Assembly (NCBI GenBank): GCA_949775045.1
Contig: OX459100.1
Location: 4,117,936-4,181,935, forward strand
From: Metridium senile
Taxonomy: Eukaryota > Cnidaria > Anthozoa > Actiniaria > Metridiidae
Direction of reading: 5' to 3'
DNA: 64,000 nucleotides
Shown here: positions 37,428 to 47,134 of the stretch, piece after piece
Layout: each line of letters starts with the position of its first letter
Position numbering within the stretch: the stretch's first letter is position 1
The notes under the pieces: generated by a model
Told to the model about the DNA's origin: nothing
Databases searched by the model: none
The model's input: only the letters and a program-made list of their open reading frames with translations
Made by a program: the position numbers and the translations under genes

Positions 37428-38033
37428 ATGGAAAATCATGACGTATTGTATCCTGACCTGCCAAATTATAGTGATGGTGAAAACTTCAGATTACGCAAGG
37501 TAAATGAAGTTATGTCTAAGCTAGAAGCTGAAGTCAAACATTATGAAAGCGTTAGGAAAAAATATGCTAAGACACGTGGAATCTTTCATAAAACAGCAGT
37601 CGTAAGTGGAATCTTTTCTGTACTTTTTACTAGTTCTGGTGTAGCTACAAGCCTAACAGGACCTGGAGTAATTGTTGGTATCCCTCTATCATGTGTTGGT
37701 GGTATTTTAGGCTTGATATCATCTAGTTGTACAATTATAACGAAAAAACTGACTAAGAAGGTTGCAAAACATGAAAATACAATTCAGCTTGGAAGAGCAA
37801 AACAAAATAGTATATATGATTTGGTATCAAAAGCCTTGTTAGATAACAAGATTGATGAAAGAGAATTTGAAGTAATTATGGGTGAGCTACAAAAGTATCA
37901 AACGTTGAAGAGTGATATTAGATCTGCACGGAATAATGAGTTTTTAAAAAAGGGTCCAGACCTCGATATAAAAAAAATAAGAGAGGAGATGAGAAGGGAA
38001 ATTGTAGATCAACTCATAAATCAAAAGAAGTAA
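37428..38033 (+). CDS. Coiled-coil membrane protein of the Polinton, 201 aa
   Basis: ATG at 37428 follows CTTATATAAAAATA by about 33 bases; the ATG at 37416 is less likely. A helical segment (VNEVMSKLEAEVKHYESVRKKY) is followed by two hydrophobic helices (VVSGIFSVLFTSSGVATSL and GIPLSCVGGILGLISSSCTI). A basic loop and a long charged helix complete it. Proteins of this form are common next to Polinton capsid genes. The role is unknown; membrane remodelling is a guess. An alternative frame stays open past the stop to 38103 (EVSISFEKTPMGGFTYRV), so the native C-terminus could be longer with a shift. Confidence 0.72.
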   Translation: MENHDVLYPDLPNYSDGENFRLRKVNEVMSKLEAEVKHYESVRKKYAKTRGIFHKTAVVSGIFSVLFTSSGVATSLTGPGVIVGIPLSCVGGILGLISSSCTIITKKLTKKVAKHENTIQLGRAKQNSIYDLVSKALLDNKIDEREFEVIMGELQKYQTLKSDIRSARNNEFLKKGPDLDIKKIREEMRREIVDQLINQKK

Positions 38034-38155
38034 GTATTTCGTTTGAAAAAACTCCGATGGGTGGATTTACGTATAGAGTACGATATGACAAAAATAAATA
38101 TTAACGCTAATCTTATAAACGTATAAAAGTGAATCTCATATTATAATTATATAAG

Positions 38156-39661
38156 ATGAAATTTATAGATTTCAAACAAAAGTATCCAAACTATAACACC
38201 AATCGTTTTACCAATGTAAATGGTAAAGTTCGGTTTATTTTCAATGGAGATGAGTATGATCCTTTTGATGAAAATGGTAATTTGGTAAAAACAGTTTACA
38301 AATTTCCTAGTTGGAATGGTCACACATATACACCAGAAAATATAACTGACTTTCTTGGATCTAATTTCCCCAATTCGTTTATAATTGCAAAGATATTTTA
38401 TTCTATTATTGGAACCTCCTTTGATAAAACACCACCAAGTTTTGACCCGACTGAAATTGATATTTATGTTGACCTTGATAAAAAGTTTACAACAAAACCG
38501 CGTAACATATTCACAGATCTTGTTATCAATCATGTAAATTCTAAAGAAGCAAAAACATGGTTATCTGAACCTAATATGAACTATTATCCACAACAATTAT
38601 CATTTGCTACTTGGTGCTCAACAGCTGGTTGTGGTGTTGGTTATCATATGCTTACAAAATACAATAATCCTATGATAAAATCATTACTAAAGTTTCATAT
38701 AATATTTACTTGTAGAAGGGTATTATCACAATTAAGCGTGGCATTACCAGGAGATCAAAATTTTAGCAATATTAATAATAAGTATAATGAAAATCAATAT
38801 GATAAATTGTGTAGCGAATTTAATATATCAAAAAACACAGATTTTAGATACACGTATGGTGATAATCATGGGTTAGGGGTTGTTTATAAAGATATACTTG
38901 GCACAATACTAACAACTAAAGATAATTATGATCAAAATGGTGCTGGTGTGTGGCCTAATGGTTTTTTCCATTTCAAAGATGAAAGCGGTTCTTGGGGTGA
39001 TAAGGAATTACATCATATTTCACCAATAGAAAAGAATCCATATCGATTTTTCCTTCTAAACAATTCGAAAGGTCTAACAAAAGCAGGATTGTCACGATTG
39101 AACCAAAGCATAGAAGCATATGTATATTGTATTCTTGGTGCTCAAGTACAAACACGATCATCAATTATCGGCGATTCGGGATCTGCCACAGAAACGCAGG
39201 AAGTATTTCTAAAGCTGTTTGAAAGTTCAGTAATTGAGAAGGATATTTCGAAAAGCATACAGCGATATCAATTCGCAATTCAGAATGCTAAAGTAAAGCT
39301 TGACTTAGCAATATCACCTGGCTGTTGGTTGTTACCGTCTATGTTAATTATAAATACGGAATCAACTACTGGTTATAATAATAAGCTACAGAGAGCAACG
39401 GCTGATATGAAATTTGGTATTAATAATATTAATAATGAAACTAAATCTACTGGTTCAAAACATAATATGGGTGATTCAAAAGTTAACCTACCACATAAAA
39501 CAGAAGATAAACTGCAAAAAGAAATCAATGATAAAAAAGATAGTAAAAACTCCTTTAATAAACCAAGTGTAAAACCTTCACCATCATCTAATCGGCATGA
39601 TACTAATCTAATGGCTATTACAGTTGGAGTAGCGGGTATTGCTTGGATTATGTTTCGATAG
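38156..39661 (+). CDS. Conserved Polinton protein, 501 aa, unknown function
   Basis: A large intact protein. Recognisable stretches are LSFATWCSTAGCGVGYHML, GVWPNGFFHFKDESGSWGDK, GLTKAGLSRLNQSIEAYVYC and KLDLAISPGCWLLPSMLIIN. These occur in proteins of other invertebrate Polintons, as far as I remember. The C-terminal ~110 residues are polar and low-complexity, and a final hydrophobic helix (LMAITVGVAGIAWIMF) could anchor it in a membrane. CGTATAAAAG begins 36 bases before the ATG. Its length and late position suggest a structural protein. I see no enzyme motif. Confidence 0.75.
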   Translation: MKFIDFKQKYPNYNTNRFTNVNGKVRFIFNGDEYDPFDENGNLVKTVYKFPSWNGHTYTPENITDFLGSNFPNSFIIAKIFYSIIGTSFDKTPPSFDPTEIDIYVDLDKKFTTKPRNIFTDLVINHVNSKEAKTWLSEPNMNYYPQQLSFATWCSTAGCGVGYHMLTKYNNPMIKSLLKFHIIFTCRRVLSQLSVALPGDQNFSNINNKYNENQYDKLCSEFNISKNTDFRYTYGDNHGLGVVYKDILGTILTTKDNYDQNGAGVWPNGFFHFKDESGSWGDKELHHISPIEKNPYRFFLLNNSKGLTKAGLSRLNQSIEAYVYCILGAQVQTRSSIIGDSGSATETQEVFLKLFESSVIEKDISKSIQRYQFAIQNAKVKLDLAISPGCWLLPSMLIINTESTTGYNNKLQRATADMKFGINNINNETKSTGSKHNMGDSKVNLPHKTEDKLQKEINDKKDSKNSFNKPSVKPSPSSNRHDTNLMAITVGVAGIAWIMFR

Positions 39662-39726
39662 ATACAACCGGCACTGCTGTGCCGTGACGTCATAATAAAA
39701 AATATCTGAAGGTCAAATCTTGATGG

Positions 39727-39814
39727 TAAACTTTACTGACAAATTAAACTTTACTGACAAACTTTACTAACAAACTTTACTAGTAAACTTTACTAACAAA
39801 CTTTACCGGTAAAG
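39727..39814. repeat. ~14 bp tandem repeat AACTTTACTRACAA
   Basis: Six imperfect units lie between the convergent 501 aa gene and the HNH gene. They may mark the transcript ends of both. Confidence 0.85.
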
Positions 39815-40063
39815 GTCACCCGATATGAAAACATATTATGTCATCTGTGTCATATGAATATCTCGTGGCTGTCTTGTGACCTGTGACGTGTACAAAAGGG
39901 AAAGTCCCATCAAATTACATAATTGATTGATAAAACCAATGATGTAAGAATATATTTTATAAATTAATAATAACCAGAAAAAATAATTTTTTTGGCTAAT
40001 AATAGCAAATACATGAAACTTATTTTCATGAGCAGTTTACATTATTATAAAGTGTTATTCGTT

Positions 40064-40705
40064 TTATACCATTTTCTTTCTCTTTGGCCTAATATTAGCA
40101 GATTTTGTATAATTTTCTGGTAGTTCTTCTTTCGAAATATAGTTGAATTTATACTTACAATAATCTTTCTTTGATATACCATGTTTTACATTATTCAATC
40201 CTTCACATACCATTTTTACAATTCCCGCATTAATACCTAGATGTTGGTTAACAGCATGCATACTATTAAAAAATGTTTCTTCATTTGTATCACAGTTTGT
40301 GACCTTCACAGATTTTTTATTATGATGATTTTTAGATGTGAATGAATAATCTCTATTTTTGGCTGATTTATTACAATTTTGTTGTTGTGTAAAAAGTTGT
40401 AAATTACACAAACGGTTATCAACTTTTATATTATTAATATGATCAATCACTTTATTCTGTGGTATCATTCCATTATAACACTCCCAAATAAATCGATGTA
40501 CGATATACACCTTCTGTTTACTTTCACCATGCTTCCTAACAGTTACGGCTAAATATCCACTATTATTAATATTACCCTTCTTAGGATTTTGTTTAATAAT
40601 ATGTATAATATAACCATCTTCACTGCTTGCATATAGATTATAAACTGGATGGATATTATAAGATTTCTCATTTACAATAATTTTATTTTGAATTTTTGTT
40701 GTCAT
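40064..40705 (-). CDS. HNH endonuclease with NUMOD-like C-terminal motif, Polinton cargo
   Basis: 213 residues. The HNH fold spans about residues 70-112: VHRFIWECYNG, then NKVIDHINNIKVDNRLCNLQ and an Asn near 110 (QQQNCNKS). His 70, the Asp-His pair 89-90 and the Asn 97-101 block are the expected metal and catalytic residues. The tail has a NUMOD1-like helix-turn segment (SVKVTNCDTNEETFF then HLGINAGIVKMVCEG, 131-168), which in homing endonucleases binds DNA. Such proteins occur in phages, giant viruses and some Polintons. The gene is intact, sits against the right terminal repeat and is transcribed inward. Confidence 0.85.
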   Translation of the reverse strand: MTTKIQNKIIVNEKSYNIHPVYNLYASSEDGYIIHIIKQNPKKGNINNSGYLAVTVRKHGESKQKVYIVHRFIWECYNGMIPQNKVIDHINNIKVDNRLCNLQLFTQQQNCNKSAKNRDYSFTSKNHHNKKSVKVTNCDTNEETFFNSMHAVNQHLGINAGIVKMVCEGLNNVKHGISKKDYCKYKFNYISKEELPENYTKSANIRPKRKKMV

Positions 40706-40708
40706 TTC

Positions 40709-40724
40709 TATAATATACTATATA
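40709..40724 (-). promoter_or_regulatory. Terminal-gene promoter element upstream of the HNH gene
   Basis: Read on the minus strand it is TATATAGTATATTATA, ending three bases before the ATG. It is identical to the element before PolB. Confidence 0.6.
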
Positions 40725-40752
40725 CAGTAGTCAAACCTTTAAATAACCATCA

Positions 40753-41030
40753 GTGAAAATGTATTTTAAAGAATAAAGACACTTCGCATGATACCACAGA
40801 ATAAACGCACCACTTTTATAAAAACATTATAGTTACAAAAATATAATCATAATATTAATTTCCAGAATTTGATTGACAGGTATTTCCCAGAATTTGATTG
40901 ATAGGTATTTCTTTAATATTGTGTTACTAAATTAAAGTGTTACTAAAGTAAAGGTTAAATTATCAACATTCCTGAAATTCCTGAGATTCCTGAGATTCCT
41001 GAGATTTTGTCCTCGAATCGGCCATTGCCT
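40753..41030 (-). repeat. Polinton right terminal inverted repeat
   Basis: Inverted near-copy of 26673-26952 with a few substitutions and one short difference near the ACTAAATTAAAG stretch. Confidence 0.95.
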
Positions 41031-42136
41031 ACTACTCCATACGATATGTGACGAATGACACTATCAATACCGGTATATCGCGACTAATATATCTAAGTTA
41101 TGTTATGCTAAATCTTTGCTTCTAAAAGCAAAATAAATGCTAAATAATTGACTAAAATAATACTGTAAAAATGCTTAATTTTACTCCTCGACGTTTTAGG
41201 AAATACAATTTTAACTTATTAAATAGTGGTTGTTGCAACCATTTGTGGTTTCTGTCAAGGCAAAGAAAAGAATTCATATTCAATTTACACTTATTTTGTC
41301 TCCACTCTACGTAGTTAATAAACACTACACAACACTTGACGCATGGGCTGGTTGGTCAGCCTGGCCCAAGATAACATATTTTATTGAAAAACAACATTAT
41401 CGTATTATATACACGTTAGAACTAGACATTATAGCCGGTCACGAAAACCCAAACCCCCCGGGTTAATCCAAGTGGTAGGGGTGATCGGCGTACCTTTTAG
41501 GGTTAAAATATTTCCAGTGCGTACCTTTTAGGGGTCATTTTCAAAATCTCCGCCGATCACCCCTACCACTTGGACAAATTCGAAATTCTCCACTGTTTTT
41601 GTCATTTTCTCCCTCAATACTTTTTTTTAACGGCTAAAAATAGCATATTTTAGTGTTAAAACTACTATATATTTTAGAACGACGGAGGAATTAAGAAAAG
41701 TTCAAGAACAGTTTTTTAATCTGGCTTTCTCAATCAAACTGAAGAATCGCGTGTGATGGCGTCAGTAGCGCGCGCTGTTCAAGTCAAAATTCATTCACAA
41801 AATCTTCTAGTTTTTCTAGTTTTAGTAATTTGTTGTCACTATTATTTCCTTTTAAGTTTGACCTATAAGTTGTGGATATAATAAAACAGTTATACCACTC
41901 AATCTCGTCGCACATGAGCTGATATATGTACGACTCGATTTCGTGGAATAACTGCTAATTATCCCAAACGTACACGAAAATTCAAGCTTATAAATTCAAG
42001 GAATTTGTTGGCTTCAAGCACTATAGTTCGAAATTCCTAATGTTTATAACAATGTCAAATTTACCGCTGTGAAAATTTTGCTACGTAATTTTGCATGCGT
42101 AGTCGTTTGACCGCTGTCTTCACTATCATGTATATT
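41031..42136. other. Intergenic with a 23 bp perfect inverted repeat
   Basis: No gene recognised. A perfect 23 bp inverted repeat (CCAAGTGGTAGGGGTGATCG...) at 41468-41490 and 41551-41573 encloses two copies of GCGTACCTTTTAGGG. Confidence 0.6.
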
Positions 42137-45100
42137 CTAAACAACTTTGAAGGCAATGTTACCGTCTGCTGGAAACTTATCCAAGCATGAATGAAATGTT
42201 GGATCATTACACTTTTTGAAAGACCCTGACGAATATCTAGAAAAACTAGATTTGGCATTACCAACCATTCTCCAACTTTGACTGTGTTTTAAAACGTCCG
42301 GTCCGTATCTATTGCGGGAGAACAGACTTGGAAAATGTACACAATTGCACCAATGATTATTGACAAGACATTTTGTATAATGTGACGGTTTGTTTAATTC
42401 AGGCGGAGAGAACTTGTCAGCTGACATTTGAACCATGCCCCATACTTCAATGGGAATGTCAGGTGTGTGATAGGTCAAATATCCTAAATCCCCGCCTTTT
42501 TTCATTTTGCCATCACTACCAATGCCAGCGGGTTTATAGCTACTTAGACGAAAGCCATGCTGTGATATATAACTAGATTTTGAATTCAAAAAAGATACGT
42601 TAAAAGATGATAGAATTAAGTCACCATCGATGTCAAAGGGGCTATAGTTGTTGAACTTGACGCAGGCCAAAACTGAACCAGTATCAAGCTCGTAATGGAG
42701 ATTATTTGCGACGGACAATTCATGAAACAACTTCATGGCACTTCCAAATTGCTCCAAACAACACATAGGAAGCGCCACAAACGTTGTGACACCAGTATTA
42801 CATGTGTAGGAAATCTCTGCACAAGAGAACTTATGACGGACCTCGTAATCAACAAAAACCACGCGTACTAACTTCATGTCTTTCGCAAGAGGACGCCATA
42901 TTGCCTTGCTGTTATGCTTAGTTTCACTTGAGTAGTCAGTTGTAAAGTACATTACATCAGGACAATTTAATATCAAGTTACCAGAACGAAACACCCGAAG
43001 GAAGAATTCCTCAAACACAATTTCCTTACTGTACTTTTCGCTGAATTTCAGACCTTTTAGAAGACCAGTTTTGGCAACAAATGGTCCTTCTAAATCATCA
43101 CAAAACATACATGAATGTCGAGAGTAGTGGTAACCTTCCTCATACTGCAACACGTAGTTGAACAGCTTGGTTTGTCTACATCCTATTCGCCAGTGTCCAG
43201 TAAGGTTACGAAACGATCCTCCAGCTATACCGACATGCTCTGTTGTACTTATCATACGAATCTGCCTTTCGATGCGTGCTAACCACGTAAAATGAACAAC
43301 ATCTCGCGCGACGAGTGTGTATGGAGTTGATACTTCATTAACCAGTTGATTCCAAACTTTGGCAAGAGAGCTTCCTTTAGTAACTGAAATAGTTTTAATG
43401 TTAGGGTATTTCTTGGTAACATCTTCAATCTGACTTGTTTTGGCAGCTAAGAATACTTTGAGTTGTGGATATGTTTGATTAATTCCTTGTAATACAGCCT
43501 CAACTTGCTTTTCCATGGTCTCTGGGTATTCCATGGTATTAACAACGATACTTACAACCTAGATGACAGATAATAATGATAATCATAATAATCACTATAA
43601 CAGATGAATAATGACAATGATACAATGTAATCTTAAATATTTTGTTAAGGGTAATGACAATGATCATTTTGATTTTGTGCTTCATTAAGATAATAATAAT
43701 TAAGCAGCCATAGGGCAGAATTGCGTATTGAAAATACAGGAAAACTAAATAAATATTTATATTAATATTTACAATTTACAGCATGCAAAGAGCCCAAAAG
43801 TGTGACCACCGCTAATGTATTCGCATACTTTCGTATATGTTGTTATCCAATCAGCATTACAGGATTGTCTTAATTATCTTATCTCTGATCTAAACGCTAA
43901 TTCAGTGGAGGATGGCGCTACAAAAGTATGCGAATATATATATATTATCAGAGGTCACAGTCTCGAGCATCTTGCTGTAAAGATTGTTAGCAATTATGCA
44001 AGAAGACTTCCAGAAAGTGTTTTTAAACTGTTTTTTTTTTCACTTGGGAATATCAAATTGCCTTTGTTGTCTCAATGAATGTTGCTTGCCTGTTCTGACT
44101 CGGCACAAATCGTATTCTTCGTTTGCAACCACGTGATAATCGGGACATAATAAGCCAATTTTTGTCTATCTCAAATTTCACAAGCTTAATTCTAAGTCGT
44201 ATTAAAAAAATGAAATATTCTTTTAGAGCATTCAAAACTGAGTATGTTGACCGATTTTTGAATCTGTTGTGTATTTGGATGCAGAATTATTCGCGTTTAA
44301 AGTTGAGCGATATTTGGTAAGAATGTATGGAGCGGCCATGCTGGAGGACATCGCATATCCTCCAAGATGGCGGACAAAACTTCAAAGGTCTAATATGGAG
44401 GGAAACTGAATCATTTAAAAAAGATTTCGTTAAAATATACTTAAATTAGATGCTAAAAGTCTTTACGAACCAAATTTTTTCAAAAAGCACAGATTATTCT
44501 TGATTTTTATCGCCCGATTCGGATACGGCATTGACACAATTCTAACTTGAATATCTCGGGAACCAAAGACTTTTATAGACCCAAACTTTAGAAATGTATT
44601 TTTAAAACAGTAAACTATAGCATATGTAGTGCATGTTTTAATACGAGATATAAAAATTATTTTTGTTTGGTGGTGACGTCACTTGCAATCGAAGAATAGA
44701 CGACCGTTCTTATCACTGATTATATAATATTAATTTCCATTTTTTTAATTATAATAATTGTGCTCATAACGATGATGAAACTAATAAATAAATAACAATC
44801 AGTAAAAAATAGAATAAAAAACGATAATGATGATTAACATTATGCCTTAGTCCCCTGTTATGTTTGTTTTTATTATTATTATTACCAAACTTATTGGAAT
44901 TGACACAGACAATGTATATTGGTAATCTTAGCAACATTAATAAGAAATGAGGTTTCCAAGGTAACAAACACTTGACCTTTGCACCTATTTGCAGTGATTT
45001 TACCTTCGAAGCTTGTGGAGTATCGGAAAATCACCTCAGAACGAGAAACAAAGCATTTGGTATTGTAAAGCGTGCCTGCTAGTATGTCACTCAAATTAGA

Positions 45101-45978
45101 TATCTTGACGAATATTATTGGTTCTTTTGTAAATCAAGGGTATCACTTCACATTTGCTGTAAATAAAATTGTCAATTTTTCTAATTAGGATATAAATGCC
45201 CTACCGAACCTTGAATAGTTGGCAAAATAAAAGTTTAGTTTTATAAAGCTTTTCCAATCCTCCTGGGAACGTTTTTGAATGTTCGTTAAATTGGAGTTCA
45301 AAGGTCAAATGTTGGTTACCATGGAAACTTCATGTCCTAATTTTGCTAAAATTACTGATATACACAATCTGTGCTAATTCCAATGAGTTTGGTAAAAAGC
45401 ACACGTCAATAGACCACCCCCTCACTTTTTACACCATATACACAGAGACCCATGCCTTAAGTCACCTGAGTTGTTTGTAATTGTTATGGTCTAACCTGAT
45501 TGAGTGGTTTTACATTGCTACAATTTTGCAACTGCCATCCTTTATGGTAAAAAGGATACCCGAAAGATTCCCCCATATATTTCTCAGGGCAAACATCAAG
45601 CATAACAGACGAGTTGGTTGCTTTTGGTTCTGCCAATTCTCTGTCTTCTGTGCTCAGTTTGTGAGCAGGATCAAGTCGTCCGATTATCCCTTTAAGTTCA
45701 ACTAGAGTCTTTGGAGTAGGAGGTTTACTGTGACTTACAGCATGTGCCAGTTCAAGGTAAATATCCGCTAGCTTTTTAGAAATTTCCCTCTTTGTTTCAA
45801 GATATGGTACTTGGGTTGTGTGATCCTGTTCTGGGCAGTTAATAGGACTTTTCTCGCCTCCCGCAGGTATAGGTACATCTTGTTTCATTTTTGCACTTAT
45901 ATTATAAGAGTTGAAGGCCATGAATATTCCCAAACAGCAGGCAAAGAACAAAAACACTAAAATTGCTTTGTAGCTCAT
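42137..45978 (-). CDS. FKRP/LicD-like type II membrane protein, two exons, 634 aa
   Basis: Exon 1 is 45978-45496 and exon 2 is 43558-42137; the intron is 43559-45495. The donor is CAG|GTTAGA and the acceptor CATCTAG|GTTG; the join is in phase 0. Residues 5-25 form a signal anchor (AILVFLFFACCLGIFMAFNS). After a stem, exon 2 opens with a GT2-like domain (VVSIVVNT, LVARDVVHFTW). A zinc-loop pattern C407-x6-C414-x12-C427-C428 precedes a LicD-type nucleotidyltransferase core, YELDTGSVLACVKF then FDIDGDL with Asp 470, 472 and 474. This order (GT-like stem, Cys loop, DxDxD) matches fukutin-related protein, a Golgi ribitol-phosphate transferase. Substrate here is unknown. It could be a lineage-specific paralogue. 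Confidence 0.78.
43559..45495 (-). other. Intron of the FKRP-like gene
   Basis: GT...AG on the minus strand, about 1.94 kb. It holds a ~160 bp inverted-repeat element (43799-43960) and an imperfect palindrome around two copies of GGAGGA (44330-44375). No other exon was seen, but the intron was inferred from sequence only. Confidence 0.7.
43799..43960. repeat. Short MITE-like inverted repeat in the intron
   Basis: The ends GTGACCACCGCTAAT...TTCGCATACTTT and AAAGTATGCGAA...ATCAGAGGTCAC are imperfect inverted copies. Confidence 0.65.
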
Positions 45979-46481
45979 TGTCGACCTCTTCTTGATTCCT
46001 TTAAATAGTCATAATAAAACAAATTAATAATTCAATCAATCCATGTATTAACGTTTTCTTTCGTGATTTTCGATAATTAACTGCGTATTGATACGGCAGT
46101 AATAATTATAATATACCCTCAAATTAGTCTTAGTAGTGACTTTTTGTCAGAGAAACTTAGTTCAGACCACTCAGCGGTGACCACATGTAAAGATTTGTCT
46201 TATTTTCGTGTTCTTTGCATGGCAGAGTGCATTCAGTAAAATCATGAAACATTCGTAATTCTTGGTTTTCAAGTGACGTCATCAATTTTTTTATTTCGGA
46301 AATATTAGTTATATTTACTTCTGGCAGTAATACTCTTTAGAGCTCCCCTAAACGAACATTTGTGCTAAATGTTGTGTCTTTGCTGTGTTTTGGTATGGAA
46401 ATATAAGCGAGACAAATTGTGTCACGCAACTCTAGTCACGCATCTTTAGTAGTCGAAAATCAAGCTAGATTCATGTCCGTT

Positions 46482-46620
46482 TAGTATTTAACAATTATTC
46501 GCCGAAGGCGAAGTGATTATCGGTGAATATTTACCGAGCGGTGAGTCTTCGAGTTGCGAGGTAAATATTCAACGATAATCACTTCGCCTGTGGTGAATAA
46601 TCGTTTTAGTATAAATACTA
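46482..46620. repeat. Hairpin element with GCCGAAGGCG core
   Basis: Arms of about 40-55 bp pair from TAGTATTTA...ATTATTCGCC to GGTGAATAAT...TAAATACTA. GC-rich boxes (GAAGGCGAAGTGATTATCG) sit in the stem, and the loop is about 25 bases. Confidence 0.85.
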
Positions 46621-47091
46621 AGGTGATTATTTCCAAAAAGAAAGAAGGAAACAGCATTGAAAGTGAAAATATTTTATTTTTTAAAAGCGCGACCGTTACG
46701 CGTAAAGATTGTAAACTTTGTCTCGCATATAATGACAAAAAAAAACGTGAAAATTTCCTATGATACCTTTAAATAGCTTAACACCAAACTTAGTAGCTTC
46801 TTTTATCGATTTTGGGACAGCATTTTCTTTAAAGTTTTCAATTTCATCTTTGCTAACAGTGACAAAACAACTACTGGCAGACATTTTGTCCGAAAAGGTG
46901 ATTATCGGCTGATAATCCGAGATAGCAAACCAATCGGAGCGCGCGATTTTGTATAATCACCTTTGTAGTATACTAATTATCGATGTTTGATTGAGCTCAA
47001 AACCTTAGAATTATCAGTAGAAAGCTAATATACTGGCATTTTTGCCCTAAATGTAAGGAATTTTGTTTCTTTTTGAAAAGTTCGGCTTTTG

Positions 47092-47134
47092 GCCGCCATG
47101 TTGGTGTCGCTCAGAAGGACACCAACATGGCGGC
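47092..47134. repeat. 17 bp perfect palindrome around GCCGCCATGTTGGTGTC
   Basis: The arms are 17/17 paired with a nine-base loop. Each arm includes ATGGCGGC or its complement, a YY1-like core sequence. Confidence 0.85.

Larger units (their letters stand above)
26673..41030. mobile_element. Polinton/Maverick, 14.4 kb virus-like self-synthesising transposon
   Basis: Bounded by inverted repeats that begin AGGCAATGGCC. Gene order from the left: PolB (+), integrase (-), capsid protein (+), packaging ATPase (+), six structural or membrane genes (+), probable penton (+), a coiled-coil membrane protein (+), a 501 aa conserved protein (+) and an HNH nuclease (-). This gene set defines Polintons. Six-base target duplications are expected. 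The flanks here (CCCATA left, ACTACT right) do not match, although CCATA recurs six bases farther out on the right. Several genes carry single lesions, so the copy is probably not self-sufficient unless these are assembly errors. Confidence 0.95.
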
